From contig NZ_QWGG01000008.1 of assembly GCF_003730195.1 (NCBI RefSeq), positions 124,969 through 188,968 on the forward strand: a stretch of 64,000 bases of DNA, read 5' to 3'. Shown one piece after another: positions 26,215 through 34,385 of this stretch (position 1 is its first letter; the number at the start of each line of letters is the position of its first letter). Source of the stretch: Halosimplex salinum (GTDB taxonomy: Archaea; Halobacteriota; Halobacteria; Halobacteriales; Haloarculaceae). The notes beneath the pieces were generated by a model. The model ran no database searches and had not been told where the DNA came from. It saw nothing but the letters and a program-made list of their open reading frames with translations. The position numbers were made by a program, and so were the translations under genes.

Positions 26215-27447
26215 ATGGGGAGTTCTCGCGGTCCCGGAGCGGGCAGTTCCGAGGCGGGCGGTTCGTCCCCCCTCGCGTCTCTGGACGCCGAACAGACCGC
26301 GATTCTCGACTGTTTGCGGAGACAGATCGACACCGGTTCGGGTCGGCTGGAAGCCGCGTCCGACACGGCACTCGACTGGGACCGACTCGAGGAACTGGCG
26401 CGCAGACACCGCGTTCGACCCATCGCGTATCACGTCCGCAGCGAGCACCACTCGGACGGCGTCCCGCGGGACAGACTCGGTCAGTGGACGGAACAGCTCG
26501 AACGCAACACCAAGCGGAACCTCCAGTTGTCCGCGGAGCTGTGTGCACTGCTCGAAGCGTTCGACGAGCGTGGCGTTCGCGCGCTCCCGTACAAGGGACC
26601 CGCCGTCGCGGCCGAGGCGTACGGGGACGTCTCGGCCCGCGAGTTCGGTGACCTGGACGTCATCATCTCGAAACCCGATTTCGAGGCGGCCAAACGAGTG
26701 CTCCGGGACAGGGGGTACGAGATCCAGTACGAGTCGCCGACGACGGACGGACTGTCCCGGGCTCAGGAGTCACTCGTCCTCCAGTTCGGCCGCGGATTCG
26801 AGTTCGTCAGCGAGGACCGGCGCGTGTCGGTCGACCTCCACTGGCGCTTTCTCCCGCCACGCTCCTCGTTCCCGGTCGACTTCGACGACGTCTGGGCCCG
26901 GCGACAGACGGTGTCGGTCGCCGGCAGGGACGTCCCGAAGCTCTCGACGGAGGACACGGTGCTCCTGCTCTGTGTCCACGGAACTCGACACGGTCTCCAG
27001 TTGCTCCGCGGCGTGTGCGACCTCGGGGCGCTGATCGAACGATCCGAGATCGACTGGGCGCAGGTCTCCCGTCGCGCCTCCCGCCTCGGCTGTGAGCGAC
27101 GGGTCGGGATCGGTATCAAGGTGGCCCGCGAGCTCCTCGCAGTCGACGTTCCCGACGAGGTCGTCGACCGGCTGGAGTCCGACCCCGTCGTCGCCGACCT
27201 CGTCGAACAGCTGTACGACTGGCTGTTCGACGCCGAACACGACTCCAGGGACGACCCCAGGTTCAAGTACCGGATGCACGAGCGGCGCCGAGACCGACTC
27301 ACGTTCCTGATCCGGTGGACCTTCTACCCGCATCAGAAGGAGATCGAACTGGTCTCACTGCCCGAGTCGCTCGCCGTGCTCTACTACCCGTTGCGGCCGC
27401 TCCGGCTGCTCGGGGAAGCCAGCACGCGACTGCTCCCCGGGACGTAG
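26215..27447 (+). CDS. NTP_transf_5-type nucleotidyltransferase (lasso tailoring protein N)
   Basis: 410 residues of the uncharacterised nucleotidyltransferase family that accompanies lasso and capsule loci. The core LPYKGPAVAAEAYGDVSAREFGDLDVIISKPDFEAAKRVLRDRGYEI has the GDLDVII motif with the metal aspartates, and VDLHWRFLPP provides the third acidic strand. As I recall, in Bacillales lasso clusters a homologue acts after the peptide kinase and further modifies the phosphorylated C-terminal Ser; the same order (N, D, K) is seen here. ATG at 26215 is chosen because residues before it look non-coding. No membrane segment. It is the first gene of the plus-strand arm of the cluster. Confidence 0.88.
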   Translation: MGSSRGPGAGSSEAGGSSPLASLDAEQTAILDCLRRQIDTGSGRLEAASDTALDWDRLEELARRHRVRPIAYHVRSEHHSDGVPRDRLGQWTEQLERNTKRNLQLSAELCALLEAFDERGVRALPYKGPAVAAEAYGDVSAREFGDLDVIISKPDFEAAKRVLRDRGYEIQYESPTTDGLSRAQESLVLQFGRGFEFVSEDRRVSVDLHWRFLPPRSSFPVDFDDVWARRQTVSVAGRDVPKLSTEDTVLLLCVHGTRHGLQLLRGVCDLGALIERSEIDWAQVSRRASRLGCERRVGIGIKVARELLAVDVPDEVVDRLESDPVVADLVEQLYDWLFDAEHDSRDDPRFKYRMHERRRDRLTFLIRWTFYPHQKEIELVSLPESLAVLYYPLRPLRLLGEASTRLLPGT

Positions 27448-27669
27448 TCCGGGACGAGACCGAGCGGGGGCGTCGCTCCGGCCACCCGTAAGAACTATCT
27501 TTTCTGCGACAGGACGACACGGTATCCGGGTGGACCGAAGCGTCACGAGCGGGCTCAGTCGCCCACACGAACCGTGTCCGTCGCGTCGGGCAGTCGTTCG
27601 GGCAGCAACGCCGACCGAGCGACCTGACCGCGGCGGCGTCACAGCGACGGACACCGGACGGTGGGACGG

Positions 27670-29451
27670 ATGAGCGTCGGCCGTGACGAGAAGTTCGCCG
27701 CGCTCCGGGAGGCGGTCACGTACAGGCCGAAACTCGGGGCGGTGATCGTCGCACTGAGTCTGTTCACCGCGCTCCTGGAGGGCGTCGGCGTGGGGTTCAT
27801 CCTCCCCGTCGTCGAGTTCGCACAGTCGACTCCGTCGACAGCGGAAGCCGACGGGCTGCTGGGGCTGTTCGTCCGGGCGTACGCGCTGCTCGACGTCCCG
27901 TTCAGCCTGGAGTACCTGATCGCGGGCGCGTCGGCCGTCGTGTTCGTCCGGTTCACGACGAGTTTCGTCGTCGGCTGGTTACGGGCCGTCCTGAACACCA
28001 GCTATCAGCGGTCGTTGCGACAGCAACTGTTCGAACGCATCGCGTACGCGCCGGTCACGTACATCGACGACGAAGGGTCCGACGACCTGCTCAACAGCAT
28101 CGTCACGGAAGCGCACCGGTCGGGCGGCGCCGCCGCCGCCGTCTTCACCGTCGTCGACATCGCGCTTCGCGGGCTCATCTACCTCGCCATCGCCTTCGTC
28201 ATCTCGCCGCGGTTGACGCTCGTCGCTCTCGTCGGACTCGCTGCGAGCACGCTGTTCGTCCGGTTCGTCCTCGAACCGGCCTACGCCGTCGGCGACGAGG
28301 TCGCCGGCCTGAACAGCCGGATCCAGACCGTCGCACAGACCGCGATCCAGGGCGCCCGCGACGTCCGCCTGTTCAACCTGCGGTCCGAACAGGTCGAGGA
28401 GATGCGGGAGACGCTCGACGAGTTCGTCGACGTGCGGGTCAGGTACCTCCGCAACAAGACCGCGCTCGGCAACTTCAACCAGCTCACGAACGCGCTGGTC
28501 GTGTTCGGCCTCGTCTACGTGGGGATCAGGCTCACGGCGCTCTCTATCGCCGAGATCGGCGTGTTCCTCGTCGCGGTCTACCGGCTGTCGCCGGTGGCGA
28601 CGCAACTCAACGAGACCGTGTACATGATCGGCGGCCAGCTGCCCCACCTCGTCAGAGTCCAGGCTCGGCTGGACGAACTCGACGCGACCGCCGAAAACAC
28701 GACCGCGGGCGGCGAGCCAGTCGACTCCGTCGACCGCCTGGCGTTCGAGAACGTCCGGTTCGGCTACGACGGGGACGACCGGGTGCTCCGGGGAGTCACG
28801 TTCGACCTCGAACGGGGAGAACACGTCGCGCTCGTCGGCCAGTCGGGAGCGGGCAAGTCCACAGTGGTGTCTCTGCTCGGCCGGTTACAGACCCCCGACT
28901 CCGGTCAGATACTCGCCGACGGGACGCCCATCGACGCGTTCGATCTCACCCAGTGGCGTGAACGGCTCGCGGTGGTCCGGCAGAACCCATACATCTTCGA
29001 CACGACGCTCCGGGAGAACGTCACGGTCGGCCGTCGAACCGCCTCGCAGCGCGAGATCGAGCACGCCTGCGAGATCGCACAGGTCACGGAGTTTCTCGAC
29101 GAGCTCCCCGAGGGGTACGAGACGGAACTCGGCGAGGACGGCGTCCGCCTGTCGGGCGGACAGAAGCAGCGAGTGGCTCTCGCACGCGCGTTGCTGAAAG
29201 ACGCAGACGTGCTCGTGCTCGACGAGGCCACCAGCGAACTCGACTCGAACATCGAACAGCGGGTTCACGACAACATCGACGAGGTGGAGGACCGGTACGC
29301 GACTATCAGTATCGCGCATCGGCTCTCGACGGCGGCGGACGCCGACAGGATCTACACCCTCGTCGACGGGACAGTCGCCGAAGCCGGCACCCACGACGAG
29401 CTGGTCGAGAGCGGCGGTGTGTACGCGACCCTCTACGCGACACAGAGCTGA
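27670..29451 (+). CDS. ABC exporter, fused membrane and ATPase domains (lasso transporter D)
   Basis: 593 residues from the ATG at 27670 (a GTG three codons earlier is possible). Residues 1-330 are a six-helix type IV exporter membrane domain; the ATPase has Walker A GQSGAGKSTVVSLLG, Q-loop RQNPYIFD, signature LSGGQKQRVALARAL, Walker B VLVLDEATSELD and the switch His in SIAHRLST, so it should be active. Half-transporters of this kind export mature lasso peptide and give self-protection. No peptidase C39 domain is present, as expected since leader removal is by B2. Confidence 0.9.
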   Translation: MSVGRDEKFAALREAVTYRPKLGAVIVALSLFTALLEGVGVGFILPVVEFAQSTPSTAEADGLLGLFVRAYALLDVPFSLEYLIAGASAVVFVRFTTSFVVGWLRAVLNTSYQRSLRQQLFERIAYAPVTYIDDEGSDDLLNSIVTEAHRSGGAAAAVFTVVDIALRGLIYLAIAFVISPRLTLVALVGLAASTLFVRFVLEPAYAVGDEVAGLNSRIQTVAQTAIQGARDVRLFNLRSEQVEEMRETLDEFVDVRVRYLRNKTALGNFNQLTNALVVFGLVYVGIRLTALSIAEIGVFLVAVYRLSPVATQLNETVYMIGGQLPHLVRVQARLDELDATAENTTAGGEPVDSVDRLAFENVRFGYDGDDRVLRGVTFDLERGEHVALVGQSGAGKSTVVSLLGRLQTPDSGQILADGTPIDAFDLTQWRERLAVVRQNPYIFDTTLRENVTVGRRTASQREIEHACEIAQVTEFLDELPEGYETELGEDGVRLSGGQKQRVALARALLKDADVLVLDEATSELDSNIEQRVHDNIDEVEDRYATISIAHRLSTAADADRIYTLVDGTVAEAGTHDELVESGGVYATLYATQS

Positions 29452-29581
29452 GTCGCGTCTCGCACGCGTCGTTCCCCCTCGGACAGACCGCGCTCCGGCG
29501 CCGCCCCGGCAGGGAATGGTAAAGTAACCATTAAGAGGGACAGCTGTATTTTCGAGATAACGACCGGAGCAGTCGCATTCC

Positions 29582-30469
29582 ATGTACCACTACGCTGCGT
29601 ACGGGCTGAGCATCCAGTCGGCGTTCGAACTCCCGGAGTTACCGGCGGTCGACGGGGCGCCAGCGCCGGACGTCACTATCAGAGACGACGCGGTCGAAGC
29701 GGTGCCGCGTTCCGTCGACGCGTTCGGTGAGTTCCGCGTCCAGGCCGAACCGGGGGTCGCCCGACTGTCCTACGAGTCCGTCGGTACGTTTCTCGTCGAA
29801 TCGGGCGAACGGGTGACGTTCGACCCGGTCGCGGCCGACACGCTGGACGACCCGACCGTTCGTCGACTCCTCGAGAAAGAGATACTGGGGCTGGCGCTCC
29901 ATCAGCGCGACCGGCTGGTGCTCCACGCCAGTGCCGTCTCCGTCGACGGCGAAGCCGTGCTGTTCCTGGGCGAACAGGGCGCCGGGAAGTCGACGACCGC
30001 CGCCGCGTTCCACCAGGCCGGGCACGACGTCCTCGAGGACGACATGGTCGTGATCCGGACTGACGGCGAGGTCCCGACGGTCGCGCCGGGCGTCCCACAG
30101 ATCCGGCTCGAACCCGACTGCGCCGACGCGATCGGTATCGAACAGACCGACGAGTTCCCGGACGTCGAGCAGGTCGACAAGGTGCTGAAGCGACTCGATT
30201 CGACGCCGGACCCGGCGCCGCTCGCGCGATGTTACGTGCTCCGGCGCGACGGGCCGCTCGCCGTCTCGGACCTGTCGTTGCAGGACACGTTTCTCGAGCT
30301 GATATCCCAGACCTTCGCGCGCGGAGTGCTGTCCGACACGAACGCCGCGGACACGCACTTCGAGCAGTGCTCGGATATCGTCGAGACGACGCCGTTCCGG
30401 GAACTCCAGTACCCCGAAACGGTGTCGCGACTCCCGTCGGTGGTCGACCGAGTGACCGACGAGCTGTGA
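29582..30469 (+). CDS. HPr-kinase-like peptide kinase (lasso tailoring protein K)
   Basis: 295 residues. After an N-terminal beta domain comes LVLHASAVSVDGEAVLFLGEQGAGKSTTAAAFHQAGHDVLEDDMVVI: the HAS motif (His115), a P-loop (Gly130 to Thr138, Lys136) and an acidic Walker-B-like LEDD. This is the HPr kinase/PEP carboxykinase-like fold of lasso kinases such as that of paeninodin, which phosphorylates a C-terminal Ser of the precursor. Both precursors here end Gly-Ser-(Ile/Val)-Phe, so Ser49 is the natural candidate, although it is third from the end rather than last. TATA-like AT-rich sequence lies about 30-50 bases upstream. Confidence 0.87.
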   Translation: MYHYAAYGLSIQSAFELPELPAVDGAPAPDVTIRDDAVEAVPRSVDAFGEFRVQAEPGVARLSYESVGTFLVESGERVTFDPVAADTLDDPTVRRLLEKEILGLALHQRDRLVLHASAVSVDGEAVLFLGEQGAGKSTTAAAFHQAGHDVLEDDMVVIRTDGEVPTVAPGVPQIRLEPDCADAIGIEQTDEFPDVEQVDKVLKRLDSTPDPAPLARCYVLRRDGPLAVSDLSLQDTFLELISQTFARGVLSDTNAADTHFEQCSDIVETTPFRELQYPETVSRLPSVVDRVTDEL

Positions 30470-30502
30470 CGGCGGCGGCGTCGGGACCGCCGACGACCGC
30501 CT

Positions 30503-30543
30503 GCACGGAGCCGTCGGCCGCTCGCACGGAGCCGTCGGCCGCT
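30503..30543. repeat. 20-bp direct repeat, two copies
   Basis: GCACGGAGCCGTCGGCCGCT occurs at 30503-30522 and again at 30524-30543, separated by one base. It sits between the kinase stop and the precursor genes that converge on it. May be a recent slippage duplication; a terminator role is possible. Confidence 0.85.
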
Positions 30544-30713
30544 GGCCCGAAGTGCTGTCGAACGTCACGCCCGGCGGGCGCTGTGGCGGCCACCTCGTCC
30601 TGCGCCGACCGACGTACCTGCCGGTCTCGGACTGGGTGGCCGAAAATCGCGGGAACGGCTGGTGCGTCCCCACTGGTGTTCCGCAGACGGGCCGACTCCG
30701 CCGTCCACTGGCC

Positions 30714-30869
30714 CTAGAAAACGGACCCGGTGAGCGGCGTCGCACCGGAGTACTCGTCGGTGTTGTCACCGACCTTGTTGGTACCGCTCCCCGTCCGCGT
30801 GATCTGTTCGACCGTGCCGTGTCTCTGGACGACCGGCGTCCTGTACGACCGTCGGGTCGGTTTCGCCAT
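30714..30869 (-). CDS. Lasso-peptide precursor A2
   Basis: 51 residues. The leader has Tyr9, Pro12, Gly18 and Thr24 in YRTPVVQRHGTVEQITRT, matching the B1-recognition pattern Y-x2-P-x5-G-x5-T. The core follows: GSGTNKVGD then NTDEYSGATPLTGSVF. Asp35 could close a ring with Gly27 (9 residues), Ser28 (8 residues) or Gly29 (7 residues). Ser28 would leave Thr at position -2, the usual leader end, while Gly is the commonest first residue, so the cleavage site is open. It starts 4 bases after the stop of A1, in one transcript. It is 19/25 identical to A1 from Gly27 on and has exactly the same length. Confidence 0.9.
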   Translation of the reverse strand: MAKPTRRSYRTPVVQRHGTVEQITRTGSGTNKVGDNTDEYSGATPLTGSVF

Positions 30870-30873
30870 GGGA

Positions 30874-31029
30874 TCAGAATATCGACCCGGTGAGCGGGGT
30901 CGTGTTCGAGTATTCGTCCGTGCTGTCCCCCTGCTTGTTGTTACCGCTACCCGTCTCGGTGATCTCCTCGACCGAACCGTGTTCGTTGATCTGCGGTGCC
31001 TCGTACCCGTGACTGTCAGCATCTGACAT
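30874..31029 (-). CDS. Lasso-peptide precursor A1
   Basis: 51 residues. Leader YEAPQINEHGSVEEITET (Tyr9, Pro12, Gly18, Thr24, Thr26) and core GSGNNKQGD followed by STDEYSNTTPLTGSIF. Asp35 is the only acidic residue at ring distance from Gly27/Ser28/Gly29; Tyr40 and Phe51 are bulky residues that could act as plugs holding the threaded tail. The ATG at 31029 is about 25 bases from a TATA-like TTTTTTAACA, so the mRNA is probably leaderless. Positions varying between A1 and A2 are conservative or in the loop, suggesting selection on both peptides. Convergent with the kinase gene and downstream of the cyclase. Confidence 0.91.
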   Translation of the reverse strand: MSDADSHGYEAPQINEHGSVEEITETGSGNNKQGDSTDEYSNTTPLTGSIF

Positions 31030-31045
31030 TGATCGTCGTTATGAG

Positions 31046-31062
31046 TTAACATGTTAAAAAAG
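31046..31062 (-). promoter_or_regulatory. Promoter of the precursor genes with palindrome TTAACATGTTAA
   Basis: On the minus strand, CTTTTTTAACA lies 20-30 bases upstream of the A1 ATG, the right distance for a TATA box of a leaderless transcript. It overlaps a perfect 12-base palindrome (31046-31057), a plausible operator. The precursors therefore seem to be transcribed separately from the cyclase gene, which would allow excess substrate. Confidence 0.6.
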
Positions 31063-31179
31063 TTGTCCCGGCAGGTCTGATTCGGGCCGCAGAGCGCGAT
31101 ACGCCGGCGATTCGCAGCTCGCTGGGACGTCGATGGTAATTGATCCGACGTTCACGATACGAACGTGTCGCGATTCACG

Positions 31180-33117
31180 CTACCGAACGTCGTCGTTCGT
31201 CGCAACGGTGGAGCGGGGGGTCGTCGCGTCGGCCGAAGCCACGCGGTCTCGCTCCCCGCGTTCCTCGAGCCAGACGTACAGCGAGAGGGCTCGCCAGATC
31301 GGCTTCGGGTCTTCGGACGTGACGTCCCGGTCGAACCGGTCGTAGGACTCGCGGAGCGCGTCCACGTCGACGTACGTCGCGAGTCGGCCCGGGTCCGACA
31401 GCATCCGTCGAACGTGCTCGTCTTCCGCGGCGAGCGCGTTCCTGAACCCCTCGTCGAGCATGGCCTTCCAGGGTCGCCACTGAATCTTGTCGGGCAGGAG
31501 GTCGCCGAGCGCCCGGCGAGCGATCGAGCGCGTGTACCCGTCCGAGAGGTGTTGCTCGGGCGGCATGGCGAGCGAGAACTCGACCAGTCGAACGTCGGTG
31601 AACGGGTGACGTGGTTCGACGCCGAACAGCGCGTGTAACTGGTCGACCGTCTCGAACGTGGCCGTGATGTGCCCCGAGAGCAGCGACCGGCGCTGCCACC
31701 TGCGGGCGCTGCGACGGAGCACCGAACCGGTGTTCTGCAGCGACTTGTATCGCCCCTGAAGCCCGTACTCGTCGACGAACTCGGGGTTCACCGTCGGGTT
31801 CACCGCCTCCAGTAACACGGGGTCGCCTCGGAGTCGCTGATACGTCCGCTCGACGGGATCCGGAACGAGGTTCGCCAGCGCCATCGACTTGAACAGGCGC
31901 GGGAACGGCGCCCCCGTCACGTCGCTCATCTCACGGAGCGTCCTGTAGAGCCGGAGCCAGTGGCCGGTGCGGAGCATCTGCGGGAGCCAGCCGAACCCGT
32001 AGTCGATGGCGCTGTCGCCGAGGGCGCCGCTGAGGTGGACGCCGACCTCGTCGTCCCGGATCCGCCGGAGCTTCTGCCACTTCCCGAAGTGCATGACGTT
32101 GTGCGCCGGTTCGTCGTAGTACGGGAGCCACTCGTCGACGTCGACGAGCGTCCCCACACCGTCGAGATAGACGTACCGCGGGACGATCCCCGGTCGGTCG
32201 GTCAGCGTCTCGATGAACTCCCGCTCGTCGCTGGTCGGCGACTCGTCGTAGACGTTCGAGTACGTGTACAGCGGCTCGTCCGACGGCAGCAGGTCCCGCG
32301 CCACGGCCGTGACCGCCGACGAGTCGAGACCGCCGCTGAGGTCCGAACCGACCGATCCATCGGTCCGGAGGCGACAGTCGACGGCCTGTTCGAGCAGTTC
32401 GCGGAACCGCCGTTCGTAGGCCACGTCGGACTCCAGACTGACCGTCCGGGTCGGGTCCAGGTCCCAGTACTGCCACGTTCGAGCCTCGGACGCGTCGATG
32501 CGCATCGCGTGTGCGGGCGGCAGTCGACGGATCGCCTCGTAGTACGTGTTCTCCTTGTCTTCCCACGTGTTCAACAGGAAGTCGCCGATCTTCAGGTCGT
32601 CGAGCGTCCCGGGGACGAACGGGAGCGCGAGGAGCGCCTTCGCCTCGGAGGCGGCGGCGAACCCGCCCTCGCCCTCGTGATAGTACAGCGGCTTGACGCC
32701 GAAGTGGTCCCGAGCACAGAACACCGACTGCTCGTTCGCGTCCCAGACGACGAACGCGAACGCGCCGACGAGGTGGTCGACGCAGTGTTCGCCCCACTCC
32801 CGGTAGGCCGCTGCGAGCAGTTGACTGTCGGGGACCTGACCGGGCGGGTCGACGATCCGGAGGGTCTCCAGTAGCTCGTCGCGATTGTCGATGCGTGCGT
32901 CCGCAGAGACGACGAGCCCCCGGTCGCGAGACGGCTGGTCGTCGAAGCGTCCTTCCGGTGTGGTCCGTAGCTGCTGGTGGCCGAGCCCGACGCGGTCGTC
33001 CAGCCAGGCGTCCTGCCCGTCCGGTCCGCGGTGGTCGAGCGTGTCCAGCGCCCTCGTCAGGACGTCCCGGTCGAGGCTTCCACGGCCACGGTCGAACAGG
33101 CAGAGTATCCCGCTCAT
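31180..33117 (-). CDS. Asparagine-synthetase-like lasso cyclase (C protein)
   Basis: 645 residues. N-terminal Ntn-type glutaminase-like domain starts MSGILCLFDRG: the Cys2 nucleophile of true AsnB is Ser2, so glutamine hydrolysis is probably lost, as in lasso cyclases. The synthetase domain has the pyrophosphate loop SDLSGGLDSSAVTAVA (Ser261 to Ser267), so it can adenylate a carboxylate; the substrate would be Asp35 of the precursors, followed by attack by the core N-terminus to form the macrolactam. C-terminal motifs (LFGVEPRHPFTDVRLVEFSLAMPPEQ, DLLPDKIQWRPWKAML) are typical of the family. Its ATG overlaps the stop of a 41-aa gene. Confidence 0.92.
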   Translation of the reverse strand: MSGILCLFDRGRGSLDRDVLTRALDTLDHRGPDGQDAWLDDRVGLGHQQLRTTPEGRFDDQPSRDRGLVVSADARIDNRDELLETLRIVDPPGQVPDSQLLAAAYREWGEHCVDHLVGAFAFVVWDANEQSVFCARDHFGVKPLYYHEGEGGFAAASEAKALLALPFVPGTLDDLKIGDFLLNTWEDKENTYYEAIRRLPPAHAMRIDASEARTWQYWDLDPTRTVSLESDVAYERRFRELLEQAVDCRLRTDGSVGSDLSGGLDSSAVTAVARDLLPSDEPLYTYSNVYDESPTSDEREFIETLTDRPGIVPRYVYLDGVGTLVDVDEWLPYYDEPAHNVMHFGKWQKLRRIRDDEVGVHLSGALGDSAIDYGFGWLPQMLRTGHWLRLYRTLREMSDVTGAPFPRLFKSMALANLVPDPVERTYQRLRGDPVLLEAVNPTVNPEFVDEYGLQGRYKSLQNTGSVLRRSARRWQRRSLLSGHITATFETVDQLHALFGVEPRHPFTDVRLVEFSLAMPPEQHLSDGYTRSIARRALGDLLPDKIQWRPWKAMLDEGFRNALAAEDEHVRRMLSDPGRLATYVDVDALRESYDRFDRDVTSEDPKPIWRALSLYVWLEERGERDRVASADATTPRSTVATNDDVR

Positions 33118-33239
33118 GGTTCGCCGTCGCCGGGCGGCCGTGACGGTTCGTCCCCCTCGACGACCGTCCGGTCACGGAGCCACGTTCCCCCGAGGCCCGT
33201 TCGGGACCGAACGGCGATGATATCGGTTTGTATTCCCAT
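33114..33239 (-). CDS. 41-aa gene between B1 and the cyclase
   Basis: ATG at 33239, 12 bases after the PqqD-type stop, and TGA overlapping the cyclase ATG (ATGA). The peptide begins MGIQTDIIAVRSRTGLGGTW and has a charged, Pro/Gly-rich end. No Y-x2-P leader pattern, so it is not a third precursor. The tight packing suggests it is translated, perhaps only to couple cyclase expression to B1, or as the remnant of a linker between them. Confidence 0.5.
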   Translation of the reverse strand: MGIQTDIIAVRSRTGLGGTWLRDRTVVEGDEPSRPPGDGEP

Positions 33240-33251
33240 TCGACTACTCCG

Positions 33252-33542
33252 TCAGATGTCGCTGTCGACCTCGACGAGCCCGTGCTCCGCCATCTCGGCG
33301 AGCGTGTCCTCGAGGTCCCGTTCGCACTGTTCACGGTCGACGTCGTACCGCGAGAGAATCGCCTCCCTGAGTTCGGACACAGTGGCGGCGGTTTCGAGAC
33401 GCTCCCACACGAACGTCGCGGTCTCGTTGAACCCGTAGTAGGTCCCGGACTCCGTCTCGAGCATGACCGCCTCCCCGTCGACGGTCGTCGCGAGCACTGT
33501 CTCCGAGCGTTCCACCCCTGTCGAATCTGAGAAGGTAATCAC
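33252..33542 (-). CDS. PqqD-type RiPP recognition element (lasso B1)
   Basis: 96 residues starting at GTG. It has the winged-helix RRE layout: three N-terminal strands (VLATTVDGEAVMLETESGTYYGFNETATFVWERLE) then helices (SELREAILSRYDVDREQCERDLEDTLAEMAEHGLVEV). PqqD-like B1 proteins bind the leader through Tyr and Pro of the YxxP motif, present in both precursors, and present it to B2 and C. A TATA box (CTTTATAC on this strand, 33580-33587) sits about 40 bases upstream, so this is the first gene of the B1-orf41-C transcript. Confidence 0.92.
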   Translation of the reverse strand: MITFSDSTGVERSETVLATTVDGEAVMLETESGTYYGFNETATFVWERLETAATVSELREAILSRYDVDREQCERDLEDTLAEMAEHGLVEVDSDI

Positions 33543-33579
33543 GTGTATACCCCTAATTGTCCGTGATAGATCCGCCGCA

Positions 33580-33587
33580 GTATAAAG
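33580..33587 (-). promoter_or_regulatory. TATA box of the B1-orf41-cyclase operon
   Basis: CTTTATAC on the minus strand, about 40 bases upstream of the B1 GTG, giving an expected 5-prime leader of roughly 10-15 bases. Confidence 0.6.
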
Positions 33588-33642
33588 GTCAGGTCTCTAA
33601 CCGGTACACACAATACGGTGTGAGGGAAAGTTCGATCCGTCA

Positions 33643-34248
33643 ATGTTGCCATGGGGGCATCTCGCCGTCGGCTATCTGTTGTACTCAGGAGGAACTCGGC
33701 TGTGGCATCGGCGGTCGCCGGACGACGCGCCGACGCTCCTGGCACTGCTCGGGACACAGGCGCCGGACCTCGTCGACAAACCGCTGAACTGGTGGTTAGC
33801 GGTCTTCGACGGCCGTGGGATCGGACACTCGCTCCTGACGACCGTCCCGGTCTGTGCGATGGTCTACCTCTTCGCGCGACGCCGCGGGCGTGGCGAGTGG
33901 GGCGCAGCGTTCGGATTCGGCGTCCTCACGCACCTGTTCGCGGACGCGTTCTACCCGGTCCTTCGCGGGGCGTCGAGCCTCGACGCACCGTATCTCCTGT
34001 GGCCGCTCCGCGAGGCGCCCACCTACCCCTCGGAGAACGTGATGGACCACGTGCTGCGAGTCGTCGTTCACTTCTCCGCTCTCAGGCACCGGGCGCCGGT
34101 CGACATCCTGACCGACAGGTTCGTCATCCAGGTGTTACTGGTCCCGCTCGTCGTGGGTATCTGGGCACTCGACGGGTTCCCTGGTCTCCCTGACCGCGAC
34201 CCGTCTCCCGGCGGCGACAGCACGAACGACTGGATGGAGAAGTGGTGA
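33643..34248 (+). CDS. Membrane-bound metal-dependent hydrolase (YdjM/DUF457-like)
   Basis: 201 residues with about four membrane helices. MLPWGHLAVGYLLYS starts with the His, GTQAPDLVDKPLNW gives the D-x-x-DK pair, IGHSLLTT and THLFADAF (H-x3-D) supply the rest of the metal site of this phospholipase-C-like membrane family. Cellular role unknown. It lies between B1 and B2 of the lasso cluster, on the B2 strand, but the family is widespread in haloarchaea outside such clusters, so it may be a bystander. Confidence 0.82.
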   Translation: MLPWGHLAVGYLLYSGGTRLWHRRSPDDAPTLLALLGTQAPDLVDKPLNWWLAVFDGRGIGHSLLTTVPVCAMVYLFARRRGRGEWGAAFGFGVLTHLFADAFYPVLRGASSLDAPYLLWPLREAPTYPSENVMDHVLRVVVHFSALRHRAPVDILTDRFVIQVLLVPLVVGIWALDGFPGLPDRDPSPGGDSTNDWMEKW

Positions 34249-34385
34249 CCGGGACGCGAGTGACAGTGACGTAGTCGCGGCCGTGGTAGTCCTCGCGTGA
34301 GAGCGCGTCGACGTATCACGGGCCCTCAGCGAGTGGGAACGAGTGGATTCGAGTCGGTCAGCGGTGGTCGGTCAGCGGTGGCCGT

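Noticed and set aside
29639-30769. Minus-strand 376-codon frame over the peptide kinase
   Set aside because: Antisense shadow; Arg/Pro-rich with no domain, whereas the plus strand has a P-loop kinase.
30714-31052. A 112-aa frame covering the A2 precursor
   Set aside because: The extra N-terminal part is out-of-frame reading of the A1 gene and its leader; the 51-aa start at 30869 follows the A1 stop by 4 bases and has the lasso leader pattern.
31180-33117. True asparagine synthetase (AsnB)
   Set aside because: Residue 2 is Ser instead of the glutaminase Cys, and the gene is linked with PqqD-type B1, B2, kinase and precursor peptides.
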